Shown here one piece after another: positions 8,264 to 17,120 of a stretch of 64,000 bases of DNA. This stretch comes from Chloroflexota bacterium. GTDB lineage: Bacteria; Chloroflexota; Anaerolineae; Promineifilales; Promineifilaceae. The stretch lies in contig JACTMP010000046.1 of NCBI GenBank assembly GCA_014584575.1, forward strand, positions 43,767 to 107,766, read 5' to 3'. Position 1 is the first letter of the stretch; every line of letters starts with the position of its first letter. Both the position numbers and the translations under genes were made by a program. The notes beneath the pieces were generated by a model. The model was not told the DNA's origin and ran no database searches. It saw nothing but the letters and a program-made list of their open reading frames with translations.

Positions 8264-8310
8264 GAACCTGTCAGTGCGCGGCCATCGGCTTACGGATAAC
8301 GATTTACCGA

Positions 8311-11133
8311 TTACCGCTCCCGATTCAGCCAGCGCACCGTCAACTCCCCCAGCCGGTCGGTGCGCTGGCGCAGGACGGTACATTCTGGCAGGGCGTCCAG
8401 GAATAGCTGGCCGTACCGCTTCGTCAGCACCCGTTTATCCAAAATCGCCACCACCCCCTCATCACTGCCGCGCCGGATGAGGCGGCCGAACCCCTGCCGG
8501 AAACGCAGCACCGCCTCCGGGATGGAGTATTCAAAAAAGGCGTTGTCATACGTCTCCGAGCGGGCAGCAAAAATAGGGTCAGAGGGCACATCAAACGGCA
8601 ACTTGACCAGCAAGACTGCTTGCAAAGCGTCGCCAGGCACATCTACCCCTTCCCAAAAGGAGCGGGTACCTAGGAGGACGGCATTGGCCGACGGCCGTTT
8701 GAACTGCTCCAACAACTGCTGCCGGGAACTGCCCGAATTTTGCACCAACGTGGCAATACCCCGGTCGGCCAATACCCCTTCCACTGCTTTGGCCGTCTGC
8801 GCCAACTGGCCGTAAGCAGTGAACAGGGCCATTGTCCGCCCACCCAACGCCGAGGCCACATCAATAATCGCTTCCTCCACATACCGCTGGTAGCCCGGCT
8901 GGTGCGGTTCGGGGATGTCGGTCGCCAGGTAGAGCAGGGTGGAATTTTTGTAGTCAAAGGGGGTGTCTACGGCCAGTTCGCCCACTTCGTAGGCGTGCAG
9001 GCGGTTGCGCACGTAGGCGAAAGTGGGCTCCGTTTCCCATTCGCCGGGTGTGGCCGTGCGCAAAGTGGCAGAGGTGAGGACAACTGTTTCCAGCGCCTTG
9101 AAGATGTGCCGCTCTACCAGCGGCCCCACGTGCAGGGGGGCGGCGTGCAGCGAGATGCGGTCTTTGAAGATTTCCACCCAATAAATCATCTCTCTGGTAG
9201 GCTGGATGATAATGCCGTCCAGATTGGCGCGGGTCTCTTCCAGGGTACGGCCGTTGCTTTGCAGCGCCGCCATCATCTCTTCCCCTTCCTCAATTTCAAA
9301 CTGATCGGACACATCGGCCAGACCCCCGGCCAGTTTCTCAAAGCCACTGACCAGGCGTTTCAAGTGGGTGTTCAGGTTATCCCAACTTAGCTCCACTTCG
9401 CTGTAGCCCGGCTGGCGGCGCAGGTCGGGCGTCAGCCGAATTTGCTCGGCAAACTGGCTGCGCCGGTTGACAAACTCGGCCAGGAAGTAAGAGAGGGTCA
9501 TAAAAAACTCTTCCAATCGTTCAGCCGCCAACTGCCCTTCGCGGCGCATGGCGTTGATGAGCTGCGCAAACTTCTCGGCGAAGTCGGGCGGCATAGCCAC
9601 CTGCACCCGGTTTTGCACGTCGGTCAGCAGCCCGGCGCGGGGTTTGTTAATTTCGTCCAGCACCGCTTCCAAAAAGCGGCGGTCGGCTTGAAAACTGAGG
9701 CCATTGGTCACGGCCGTTTCCAGATGATGCGCCTCATCCACAATCAGGTCATAAAACTGGGGCAGAATGTGGTTCTCATTGGCCACGTCTGAGAGCAGCA
9801 GGGCGTGGTTGACAATGATGATCTGACTCAGTTCCGCCTGGCGGCGCACATGGTTCAGTGGGCAGTTTTCCAGAGCGCACTGATCGAGGGTGCAGGCGCT
9901 GTTTTCGCCGCTCAACCGCGCCCAGGCCACCCGCTCGCCGGGTGTGCGTAGGTTCAATTCGGCCACATCCCCCGTTTTGGTCTGCCCCAGCCAGAGCAGG
10001 ATGCGGGCGTAAAGCGCCATTTCGTCGCTGTTGCTGGGGCCGCTGTGGCGCATTTGTTGGAAGAGGCGGGTGCAGATATAGTTGCTGCGTCCCTTGCGCA
10101 CACAGGCATTCAGTTCAAAGGGCAATATCCGTTGCAGTTCGGGGATGTCCTTGTGGATCAACTGGTCTTGCAAATTGATCGTATTGGTGGAGATGACCAC
10201 GCGACGGCCGTTTTGCGCCGCCCAAAATGCCGAAGGAATGAGATAGGCGACCGACTTGCCCGTGCCCGTCGGCGCTTCCACAATCACGTGCGAGCCGTAA
10301 TTAAAGGCATCCACGACAGCCAGCAGCATATCTTCCTGCTGTGCCCGATACTCATAACCAGGCACGGCGCGTTCAAAATTGCCACCCGGCCGGATGATGC
10401 TGGCAACGACATCAGGGTCTATAGCTGTTGGTTTTTCGGCCGGGGTCAGGGAACGCCCTTCCAGTTTGGGCGGATTAAAGAGGCGGGGCAGCCGCCCACG
10501 CTGGCGCAGTTCACCCCCTTCAAAAGCGGTGCGCGCCCGCGCCGCCAGCACATCTTCAAAAAATATCGTCTCCGGCCAGCCCAATTTTTTCCCGGCCATG
10601 ACAATCTCGTCTAGCTGCGCCAAGGGGATTTGCATGGCCCGTTCTTTGAGCGCCAGGAACAACTCCACCGTCAATTCGGCGTCAGCCAGAGCGCGGTGGG
10701 CCTGTTCGCCGTCTGGCATAGGCAAGCCTAGATAACGGGACAGTGCATCCAGCCCGTAACGGCCGGCGTCAGGAAAAAGGACGGTCGCCAGGGTGACGGT
10801 ATCCAGCCGGGGATTGCCCACGCCCAGCCGCTCCGATTGCAAAAAGCCCAAGTCAAATTCCACATTGTGGCCTACCAATATATGGTCGCCCAAAACAGCC
10901 CGTAGCCGGGATCGCAGGTTGAACATGCCCGGCGCGCCGTTCACCATCTCCTGGGTGATGCCGGTCAGCCGGGTGATGTAGGGCGGAAGGTCCTTGTGGG
11001 GATTCACCAGGGAGCTAAATTCGTCCAGGATGTCGTTACCACGAAAGGTGATAGCGGCGGCTTCGATGATGCGGTCGTTGGTCGGGTCGAGGCCGGTAGT
11101 TTCCAGATCTATGGCGACGTAAGTTGTTGACAT
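8311..11133 (-). CDS. dinG: DinG-family helicase with N-terminal 3'-5' exonuclease domain
   Basis: About 940 aa. The N-terminus (residues 1-165) is a DnaQ-type exonuclease: DLETTGL gives the first Asp/Glu pair, and GHNVEFDLGFL and a late HRALADAE complete the site. Then comes an XPD/DinG superfamily 2 helicase: APTGTGKS Walker A, a cluster of four Cys (ICTR, CTLDQC, ENCPLN) that may bind an iron-sulfur cluster, VDEAHHLE as motif II, and QGFGRLIRR near the C-terminus. It probably unwinds DNA in repair, as in Firmicute DinG. I set the start at MSTTYVAID, since the 49 upstream codons come from a repeat-rich spacer. Its last 21 codons are duplicated at 4511-4578. Confidence 0.9.
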   Translation of the reverse strand: MSTTYVAIDLETTGLDPTNDRIIEAAAITFRGNDILDEFSSLVNPHKDLPPYITRLTGITQEMVNGAPGMFNLRSRLRAVLGDHILVGHNVEFDLGFLQSERLGVGNPRLDTVTLATVLFPDAGRYGLDALSRYLGLPMPDGEQAHRALADAELTVELFLALKERAMQIPLAQLDEIVMAGKKLGWPETIFFEDVLAARARTAFEGGELRQRGRLPRLFNPPKLEGRSLTPAEKPTAIDPDVVASIIRPGGNFERAVPGYEYRAQQEDMLLAVVDAFNYGSHVIVEAPTGTGKSVAYLIPSAFWAAQNGRRVVISTNTINLQDQLIHKDIPELQRILPFELNACVRKGRSNYICTRLFQQMRHSGPSNSDEMALYARILLWLGQTKTGDVAELNLRTPGERVAWARLSGENSACTLDQCALENCPLNHVRRQAELSQIIIVNHALLLSDVANENHILPQFYDLIVDEAHHLETAVTNGLSFQADRRFLEAVLDEINKPRAGLLTDVQNRVQVAMPPDFAEKFAQLINAMRREGQLAAERLEEFFMTLSYFLAEFVNRRSQFAEQIRLTPDLRRQPGYSEVELSWDNLNTHLKRLVSGFEKLAGGLADVSDQFEIEEGEEMMAALQSNGRTLEETRANLDGIIIQPTREMIYWVEIFKDRISLHAAPLHVGPLVERHIFKALETVVLTSATLRTATPGEWETEPTFAYVRNRLHAYEVGELAVDTPFDYKNSTLLYLATDIPEPHQPGYQRYVEEAIIDVASALGGRTMALFTAYGQLAQTAKAVEGVLADRGIATLVQNSGSSRQQLLEQFKRPSANAVLLGTRSFWEGVDVPGDALQAVLLVKLPFDVPSDPIFAARSETYDNAFFEYSIPEAVLRFRQGFGRLIRRGSDEGVVAILDKRVLTKRYGQLFLDALPECTVLRQRTDRLGELTVRWLNRER
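8312..8379. repeat. 68-bp direct repeat, copy 2 (within helicase 3' end)
   Basis: Identical to 4511-4578. This copy encodes the helicase C-terminus and stop, so it is the original and the other is the duplicate. Confidence 0.95.
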
Positions 11134-11149
11134 AATTAATAATCCGTCA

Positions 11150-11265
11150 TGATCCACGAAGGACACGAATGGCGCGAAGGACGCGGGGCGCGAAGGACGC
11201 GGGGCGCGAAGATTTATCGGCGGCAGTTTCGTGCTATTCGTAAAATTCGTGGCGTCTTTTGCAAA
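11150..11265. repeat. Word-repeat intergenic element (CGAAGGAC / ACGAA type)
   Basis: Iterations of CACGAAGGACACGAATGGCG, with a local tandem repeat of GCGCGAAGGACGCGGGG, are followed by partly complementary TTCGTG..ATTCGTGGCGTC. It lies between the divergent helicase and SDR genes and belongs to the class of hairpins made from repeated words seen elsewhere in the window. Confidence 0.55.
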
Positions 11266-11353
11266 GTCGCAGTCAGTCACAAACAGGCGAGAATTATAGC
11301 ACGGATTTTCTAGGCAGGGTGGTCGCCAATCGGCTTTTGGCTACAATCGGGCT

Positions 11354-12397
11354 ATGTCTTATTTGAACGGCGCATTACAAGGGAAACGGGTGCTGGTGAG
11401 CGGGGCCACCGGCTTTATTGGCGGGCGGCTGGCGCAGCGATTGGCGGCAGAAGAGGGAGCGATAGTGACGGGCACGGGACGCGATCTGGCAAAGGCGCTT
11501 TTTGTGGCTGAAGCGGGCGTGACATTGCAAGCGGTAGATTTGCGTGATGAGGCGGCGCTGCGCACGGCCGTCATCAATCAAGACTATATCTTCCACACCG
11601 CCGCCTGGATGGGGGGTGGCCGGATGAAGGAAGACCCGGCAGAGGCGATGGCGTTGAACGTCACGGCCGTCGAAACGCTCATCCGCCTGGCCCACGAAGC
11701 AGGGGTCCTCCGGGTGGTGACGGTGAGTTCCATTGCCGCCTATGGCGCTCCCGATGGCGCGGCCTACGGCCGTCCCGATAAAATGGACATTGACGAAAAC
11801 ACCCCATTGGATACCACGCAGGCAGATGTGTACGGCCGTACCAAAGCCCTGGGCGATATAGCCGCGCGTGAAGCGGGCGCTGCATGGGGACAGGACGTGG
11901 TAGTGATTCGCCCGGCGCTGGTTTACGGCCCTCGCTCGGCCGGCTGGACGGTAAGCATGGTGAAGCTCATCCAGAGCGGGACGCCGGTTTTGTTTGGCGA
12001 TGGTTCTGGTCACGCCTGGCCCGTGTACATTGACAATTTGGTTGATGGGATGCTATTGACGGCCGTGCAACCAGGCATCGCCGGCGAGGCTTTCAATTTC
12101 TGCGACACGGCCGTGACCTGGCAAACGTTCATGGGCTATTACGGCCAGATTTGTGGCAAAAAACCGCGCCGCCTGCCTCTCTGGACGGCGCGGCTGTTGG
12201 CCGAAGCCAACAGCCTGTTCAAGTTGGGGCTACCCCTGAACCGGGAACGGCTGAAATTTCTGACAAGTCGCGCTGTTTACCCCACGCACAGGGCAGAAAC
12301 ACTGCTCGGCTACCGGGCACAGGTTTCGTTGGATGAGGGGATGGAACGGACGGCCGTGTGGCTGCGGGAAAATGGGTATGTGGGGATTGGAGATTAG
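11354..12397 (+). CDS. NAD(P)-dependent epimerase/dehydratase (extended SDR)
   Basis: A 347-aa Rossmann-fold enzyme. GATGFIGGRLAQRL near residue 17 is the dinucleotide-binding loop. VVTVSSIAAYG and YGRTKALGD (Tyr-x3-Lys) form the catalytic set. This family acts on nucleotide sugars, dihydroflavonols or sterols; nothing here fixes the substrate. The last codons and stop lie within a GAGATTA-type hairpin element. There is no clear Shine-Dalgarno, and the start was set by the Rossmann motif. It is the only plus-strand gene between the helicase and rpsU. Confidence 0.8.
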   Translation: MSYLNGALQGKRVLVSGATGFIGGRLAQRLAAEEGAIVTGTGRDLAKALFVAEAGVTLQAVDLRDEAALRTAVINQDYIFHTAAWMGGGRMKEDPAEAMALNVTAVETLIRLAHEAGVLRVVTVSSIAAYGAPDGAAYGRPDKMDIDENTPLDTTQADVYGRTKALGDIAAREAGAAWGQDVVVIRPALVYGPRSAGWTVSMVKLIQSGTPVLFGDGSGHAWPVYIDNLVDGMLLTAVQPGIAGEAFNFCDTAVTWQTFMGYYGQICGKKPRRLPLWTARLLAEANSLFKLGLPLNRERLKFLTSRAVYPTHRAETLLGYRAQVSLDEGMERTAVWLRENGYVGIGD

Positions 12398-12450
12398 AGA
12401 TTAGAGATTGGGGATTGTGCAATCTCTAATCTCCAGTCTCCAATCTCTGG
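12384..12450. repeat. Word-repeat hairpin (GAGATTA type)
   Basis: Repeats of GAGATTA/GAGATTGG on the left pair with AATCTCTAATCTCC on the right. It overlaps the last codons of the SDR gene. Related elements lie at 38172 and 44703. Confidence 0.75.
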
Positions 12451-12519
12451 TCAAATAAAGCAGATAACGGTAAACTTGTCCCATGAATAAAGAGATTTTA
12501 ACGCAAGGGGGTGAGAGTA

Positions 12520-12714
12520 TTGCCAAAGGTTGATTTGCGACCGAATGAAACGCAGGAGCAGCTGTTCCGCCGTTTCAAGAAGTCTGTGGTAAAAAGCCGC
12601 GTTTTGACTGACGTGCGCCGCAAGCGTTGGTACGTATCCAAAAGCGAACTAGATCGCATTGAAAAGAAAAAAGCGGTGCGGCGACAGCGCAAAATCCAGA
12701 AACTAGGCGTCTAA
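12520..12714 (+). CDS. rpsU: 30S ribosomal protein bS21
   Basis: A small basic protein of 64 aa starting at TTG 12520. PKVDLRPNE, then LFRRFKKSVVKS and a Lys/Arg-rich tail (RRKRWYVSKSE, VRRQRK), are typical of bS21, which sits near the anti-Shine-Dalgarno end of 16S rRNA. I prefer TTG 12520 over GTG 12511, because the GTG lies within AGGGGGTGAG, which is a near-perfect ribosome-binding site for the TTG. It is a monocistronic unit with a strong terminator. Confidence 0.9.
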   Translation: MPKVDLRPNETQEQLFRRFKKSVVKSRVLTDVRRKRWYVSKSELDRIEKKKAVRRQRKIQKLGV

Positions 12715-12717
12715 TGC

Positions 12718-12753
12718 AAAAAGCCTCTACCGGATTCGGTAGGGGCTTTTTTT
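12718..12753 (+). terminator. rpsU terminator
   Basis: A 15-bp stem (AAAAAGCCTCTACCG with CGGTAGGGGCTTTTT, loop GATT) followed by more T residues. Confidence 0.9.
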
Positions 12754-12839
12754 GTTGGTCACAATGCGCACCCGGCTGCAACATAAAACGACCGGGTTAC
12801 GGCCGTTTCACTTATAACCTTCGCACTTCTTTGCGGATT

Positions 12840-13499
12840 TTAGTAAGCGCCTTCACCTTTCATCACGGCGGGGAAGGTGCGGAACAGGATTTTGATATCC
12901 AGCAGCACTGACCAGTTATGAACGTATTGCATGTCCAGCTTCACCCGTTCGTCATAGCTGGTGTTGGAACGGCCGCTTACCTGCCACAGACCGGTCAGAC
13001 CGGGCATCACTGCCAACAAATCGGGGCCGTAAGCGCCGTATTTTTCGATTTCATCCGGGGCGATGATGCGCGGGCCAATCAGGGACATATCCTGAAACAG
13101 AACGTTGAACAGTTGGGGCAGTTCGTCCAGGCTGAATTTGCGCAACAGTTTGCCCACTTTGGTCACACGCGGGTCATCTTTCAATTTGTAGTTGCGATCC
13201 AGTTCAGCTTTTAGTTCCGGACGTTGCGCCAGGATTTCATCGCCGTTGACGTACATGGTCCGAAATTTGAAGGCATCAAAGACACGGCCGTCGCGCCCCA
13301 ACACCCGCCGCCGGTAAATAATCGGGCCGGGAGAATCGAATTTCACCGCCAGCGCCAGCGCCAGAAACACCGGCCACAAAACCAGCAGCGCGGGGATAAC
13401 CAGGGCATAATCTACCAGACTTTTCAAACCAGCGTAAGCCTGTTGCGCGCTGATGTGGGTGTTATAGCGGGTGGTGAAAATGGATTCTGAAGCGATCAT
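12840..13499 (-). CDS. Undecaprenyl-phosphate sugar-phosphate transferase (bacterial sugar transferase)
   Basis: A 219-aa monotopic membrane enzyme that moves a sugar phosphate from a nucleotide sugar to undecaprenyl phosphate, the first step of polysaccharide assembly. A hydrophobic segment at residues 30-50 ([20 protein letters not shown]) precedes [34 protein letters not shown] and [14 protein letters not shown], the signature of the WcaJ/PssY core. It lacks the extra N-terminal membrane helices of long WcaJ forms, so it is the short catalytic type. It has no polysaccharide neighbours except the GT genes further downstream. The sugar is not predictable. Confidence 0.9.
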   Translation of the reverse strand: MIASESIFTTRYNTHISAQQAYAGLKSLVDYALVIPALLVLWPVFLALALAVKFDSPGPIIYRRRVLGRDGRVFDAFKFRTMYVNGDEILAQRPELKAELDRNYKLKDDPRVTKVGKLLRKFSLDELPQLFNVLFQDMSLIGPRIIAPDEIEKYGAYGPDLLAVMPGLTGLWQVSGRSNTSYDERVKLDMQYVHNWSVLLDIKILFRTFPAVMKGEGAY

Positions 13500-13652
13500 G
13501 GTTCGTTATTCTCCAATGAATGAGAACTACCAGGGTATTTTTCAAGTTGTTCAATGAATCGGGTCTCTTCCTAAGGACAATGGGAAGTATAGGCATCCCC
13601 CCTTACGACGAACCTTATGGAAAACTTACGGCTGGCTGACGGCCGTAAAAAG

Positions 13653-13685
13653 AAAAACCCGGCTTTTGTGAGAAGCCGGGTTTTT
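13653..13685. terminator. ilvD terminator
   Basis: A perfect 13-bp stem (AAAAACCCGGCTT with AAGCCGGGTTTTT, 7-nt loop) lies just past the ilvD stop and can work in both directions. Confidence 0.9.
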
Positions 13686-13687
13686 AA

Positions 13688-15367
13688 TCACTCATCCGTA
13701 ACACATCCCTCAGAAGCGGATTTGACGCTCTTGATGTATTTGTAGAGCGTACCCCGTGTGGCTTTGTAAGGCGGCGCAGTCCAGGCGGCGCGGCGGGCAG
13801 CCATTTCTGCCTCAGTAATGAGGACATCTATCGTGTTTTGGGCAGCATCAATGGTGATGGGGTCGCCATTTTGCACCAGGGCGATGGGGCCGCCTTCCTG
13901 CGCTTCCGGGGTGATGTGGCCGACAATGAAACCGTGAGAGCCGCCGGAGAAACGGCCGTCCGTCAACAACGCCACATCCTGCCCCAACCCGGCCCCCATA
14001 ATCGCGCTCGTCGGCGTCAGCATCTCCGGCATTCCCGGCCCCCCCTTCGGCCCTTCAAATCGGATGACGATCACGTCCCCTTTCTGAATTTCGCCCTGCT
14101 CTAACCCGGCCAACATCGCCTCCTCCGAATCGTACACCCGCGCCGTGCCCGTAAAGACCAGCCCTTCTTTGCCGGTGATTTTGGCAACGGCCCCTTCGGG
14201 AGCCAGATTGCCCCGCAAAATCTGGATGTGTCCCGTCTCTTTGATCGGCTTTTCCAATGGATAAATGATCGGTTGGCCTTCGCTTAATCCGGGCAAATCG
14301 GCCAGGTTTTCAGCCACAGTTTTTCCTGTCACAGTCAGACAATCACCATTGAGCAAACCATTCGCCAACAAATACTTCATCACCGCCGGGATACCGCCCA
14401 CGTTATGTAAATCTTCCATGACGTACTTGCCACTCGGTTTCAAATCGGCAATAAAGGGCACACGGCTGCTGACGGCCTGAAAATCATCAATCGTCAGCGG
14501 CACACTCACCGAGCGGGCCATGGCGATCAGGTGCAAGACGGCATTTGTTGAGCCACCCGTAGCCATGATGACAACCATCGCATTTTCAAAGGCAGCGCGG
14601 GTCATAATGTCGCGGGGTTTGATGTCCCGTTCCAGTAGCAGGCGCACGGCCGTACCTGCCTGCACACATTCGGCCAGTTTTTCCGGCGAATCGGCCGGAT
14701 AGGAGGAGCTATACGGCAGGCTCATGCCCAACGCTTCAATGGCCGAGGCCATGGTGTTGGCGGTGTACATGCCACCACAGGCGCCCGCACCGGGGCAGCT
14801 ATAGCGCACAATGTCCTGTCGCTCTTCTTCGGTAATGCGCCCGGCCAGGTATTCGCCGTAACTCTGGAAGGCGGAGACGATGTCCAGTTTGTCGTGCAAA
14901 ACGGTACAGCCCGCCCGGATTGTCCCCCCATACACCATCAAACCAGGACGGTTCAGCCGCGCCAGCGCCATAATGCTGCCCGGCATATTCTTGTCGCAGC
15001 CCGGTAACGTTACCACTGCATCATACCATTGGGCGCTGACCACCGTTTCAATCGAATCGGCGATCAGGTCACGGGATTGCAGGGAGTAGCTCATCCCATC
15101 CGTGCCCATGCTGATGCCGTCGCTGACGCCGATGGTGTTGAAGCGCATCCCTACCAGCCCATTGGCCTCTAGGCCTTCCTTCACCTTCGCTGCCAGGTCA
15201 TTCAGGTGCATGTTGCAGGAGTTCCCCTCGTACCACATGCTGGCAATACCTACCTGTGCTTTGTCCATATCGGCCGACTGCAAGCCGGTGGCGTACAACA
15301 TCGCCTGCGACGCCCCCTGCGATTTCACCTGCGTAATGCGTGAACTGTATTTATTCAGTTGAGTCAT
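13688..15367 (-). CDS. ilvD: Dihydroxy-acid dehydratase
   Basis: A 559-aa enzyme of isoleucine/valine synthesis that dehydrates 2,3-dihydroxy acids using an Fe-S cluster. Motifs seen in order: [35 protein letters not shown] and [10 protein letters not shown], then [17 protein letters not shown] near the C-terminus. The three cluster Cys are in the NSC, GCDKN and GACGG motifs. It has full family length. The start follows GGAAGAAC. With leuB a few kilobases away, it suggests branched-chain amino-acid synthesis, although the two are not in one operon. Confidence 0.95.
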   Translation of the reverse strand: MTQLNKYSSRITQVKSQGASQAMLYATGLQSADMDKAQVGIASMWYEGNSCNMHLNDLAAKVKEGLEANGLVGMRFNTIGVSDGISMGTDGMSYSLQSRDLIADSIETVVSAQWYDAVVTLPGCDKNMPGSIMALARLNRPGLMVYGGTIRAGCTVLHDKLDIVSAFQSYGEYLAGRITEEERQDIVRYSCPGAGACGGMYTANTMASAIEALGMSLPYSSSYPADSPEKLAECVQAGTAVRLLLERDIKPRDIMTRAAFENAMVVIMATGGSTNAVLHLIAMARSVSVPLTIDDFQAVSSRVPFIADLKPSGKYVMEDLHNVGGIPAVMKYLLANGLLNGDCLTVTGKTVAENLADLPGLSEGQPIIYPLEKPIKETGHIQILRGNLAPEGAVAKITGKEGLVFTGTARVYDSEEAMLAGLEQGEIQKGDVIVIRFEGPKGGPGMPEMLTPTSAIMGAGLGQDVALLTDGRFSGGSHGFIVGHITPEAQEGGPIALVQNGDPITIDAAQNTIDVLITEAEMAARRAAWTAPPYKATRGTLYKYIKSVKSASEGCVTDE

Positions 15368-15505
15368 GTTCTTCCTCCATAAAGATATATGATTGTTGCA
15401 AAATTTTAGCGATCAGGGGGAATCCTTCGGGGCAATTATTCTGACTAATGGCCGGGTTCTGCCATCCGATCCACTAACACAATGGCGTTCTGTAATGTCG
15501 AGTCC

Positions 15506-15745
15506 TCAGTCAGCTTGTTTTGTCAACTCTTGAAGCAACTGGTTTATTCGTTTCAAAATAGTGGCATCCACACGACCAAAAGTTTTCACCACGATGGACT
15601 GAGACAAGGTGTAAATCTTGTCCACCCTCACCTGTCCTGATCTGTTGAGATTGCCTTTTTCCAAATCATTATTGGTGATGGTGAAGCCAGACGACAAATC
15701 AGTAAATGGCACGGGCACGAGAACAATATCACCCTGTTCAGGCAT
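15506..15745 (-). pseudogene. Internally deleted PemK/MazF-like toxin
   Basis: The 79-aa frame keeps both ends of a PemK/MazF-like RNase but not its centre. It begins MPEQGDIVLVPVPFTDLSS, as usual. It then jumps to FTITNNDLEKGNLN, QVRVDKIYTLSQSI and a KTFGRVDATIL tail, normally found some 40-50 residues later. The missing part includes the RRPALV strand and following core. The deletion is in frame and there is no stop. Family members are about 110-125 aa. It overlaps the antitoxin stop by 8 bp (ATGCCTGA), so the operon structure is intact. The product probably has no nuclease activity, though a residual antitoxin-binding role is possible. Confidence 0.75.
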
Positions 15746-15962
15746 CGTTCCAGTCCTCGTCATCCAGGGGATTGCCCCAAAAATCAAGACTACTTTCGGC
15801 AGCTTGCATCAACTCCAAAAAGGATTCCCCATTTTCGGCAATAACAAAGATGGTCAGGTGCGCCCCCGGTGTAAAGGGGACAGGGAGTTCAATACGGCCG
15901 TCACGAGTCACCTCGACTCGATACTTAATTGCTTGTTGGGGAAGATTAACCATATTTTCCAT
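15738..15962 (-). CDS. Type II antitoxin paired with PemK-like toxin
   Basis: A 74-aa protein. The N-terminal half looks like a beta-rich DNA-binding region (YRVEVTRDGRIELPV), and the C-terminal half ends in SSLDFWGNPLDDEDWNDA, an acidic tail typical of antitoxins that wrap a PemK/MazF partner. The start at 15962 follows GGAGGTGAAGA. It overlaps the toxin start. The gene appears intact while its partner has lost its centre. Confidence 0.7.
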   Translation of the reverse strand: MENMVNLPQQAIKYRVEVTRDGRIELPVPFTPGAHLTIFVIAENGESFLELMQAAESSLDFWGNPLDDEDWNDA

Positions 15963-16029
15963 TCTTCACCTCCAGTAAAGTTAAACTGCCGCTATTGTAC
16001 CATCAACCAGGTTGATGAAAGAGGTGTTG

Positions 16030-16197
16030 TCAATCCAACACGGCCGTACCCTCAATCTCGATCAAAAATTCCGGCCGGGCCAGGGATTGCACGCCAATCC
16101 AGGTGGTCGTGCGATTGCCTTGCGCCACTACAATTTGGGAAAAACCGTACTGTCGGCTGGGAAACAACGAATCGGGATTCAGGCTCATCTTGCTCAT
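16030..16197 (-). pseudogene. Internally deleted RidA-family gene
   Basis: A 55-aa frame that joins the two ends of a RidA/YjgF-family enamine deaminase. The N-terminus NPDSLFPSRQYGFSQIVVAQ is normal, then the frame passes directly to TTWIGVQSLARPEFLIEIE, the family C-terminus. About 70 central residues, including the trimer core and most of the active-site cleft, are absent. The deletion is in frame. The gene overlaps the glycosylase stop by ATGA, so it kept its operon position. It is very unlikely to be an active deaminase. Confidence 0.75.
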
Positions 16198-17111
16198 GGC
16201 TTCTCCGGTGGCACACTGCCATCCAACAGGCTGTGGTGATAGGCCCAGTCCCAAAACCAGTAGGCCAGCCCTTTCCATTGCCCCCAGTCGGCAAACGCTT
16301 TTTCCACTTCGGCGCGGCCGACCGGTTGTTGGTCATACCATTCATACGACACCAGTTTGAACGCCCAGGAATCTACCGGCACCGCATCGTAATGCCCCAT
16401 GAGCATGAGCAGGGAAGCGGCGGCATAGGGGCCAACCCCTTTGAGGGAGAGCAACCGTTTGCGCAATTCGTCGGTGGGAAGCACGGCCGTTTTCCACTCT
16501 TCCAAATCCAATTCCCCACCGGCTATGCGCTGCGCCAGTTCCAGCACATACGGGGCGCGGTAACCCAGTCGCACCGTTTTACGCAAAATTTCTACGTCCG
16601 CAGTTGCCAGCCGGGCGGGGGTAGGAAAAGCGCGGCGTTGGGGATCATCCGGCAACGGCGCGCCAAAGGTGTTGGTCAGTTCCTGCGCCATCCGTTTGGT
16701 GCCGCCCCAGGTGGTATTGGTGGTGAGGATGCTTTTGACCACATTTTCAAACAGGGTGGCGGCGCGCAGCAGTCGTCCTTGCGCCTGTTCTTCCACCTGC
16801 GCCAGTTTGGGTTCATGGCAAACGGCCGTATAAAAATCACTAAAATCCATATCCAGCCCCAACATCCAGGTGACGGCCTGCGCCACTTCGGCACGTTCCG
16901 TTCCCGTCAGCGGTGCTGCCAGCGACACGCGCACCCCGACTTCATCTTCACCCACATGAAAAGAAACCACCCGACCAGATGTCAGTTCCAGCACATAATC
17001 AAAGCCGTTTTCTGCGTCTGGCCCGGTAAATGGGGACAACTGTACCCATCCGTGTGAATTGACCACCGTTGCCAACGAAAACGGCCGTCGGGCCGCCAAA
17101 ATCATTTCCAT
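16194..17111 (-). CDS. HhH-GPD DNA glycosylase (AlkA/OGG-like)
   Basis: A 305-aa DNA repair enzyme that removes damaged bases. The N-terminal part resembles the AlkA/OGG accessory domain. The helix-hairpin-helix is LLSLKGVGPYAAASLLML, and the catalytic Asp is in VPVDSWAFKLV. LGYRAPYVLELAQ also fits the family. I cannot tell 3-methyladenine from 8-oxoguanine preference. ATG 17111 was chosen because GAGGTG lies 8 bases upstream. It follows the hydrolase gene closely and overlaps the RidA remnant by 4 bp, so it is part of a leuB-hydrolase-glycosylase operon. Confidence 0.85.
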   Translation of the reverse strand: MEMILAARRPFSLATVVNSHGWVQLSPFTGPDAENGFDYVLELTSGRVVSFHVGEDEVGVRVSLAAPLTGTERAEVAQAVTWMLGLDMDFSDFYTAVCHEPKLAQVEEQAQGRLLRAATLFENVVKSILTTNTTWGGTKRMAQELTNTFGAPLPDDPQRRAFPTPARLATADVEILRKTVRLGYRAPYVLELAQRIAGGELDLEEWKTAVLPTDELRKRLLSLKGVGPYAAASLLMLMGHYDAVPVDSWAFKLVSYEWYDQQPVGRAEVEKAFADWGQWKGLAYWFWDWAYHHSLLDGSVPPEKP

Positions 17112-17120
17112 CACACCACC

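Noticed and set aside
15618..17057. 479-aa plus-strand frame across the toxin, RidA and glycosylase genes
   Set aside because: It is the antisense of several minus-strand genes with recognised motifs and has no domain of its own.
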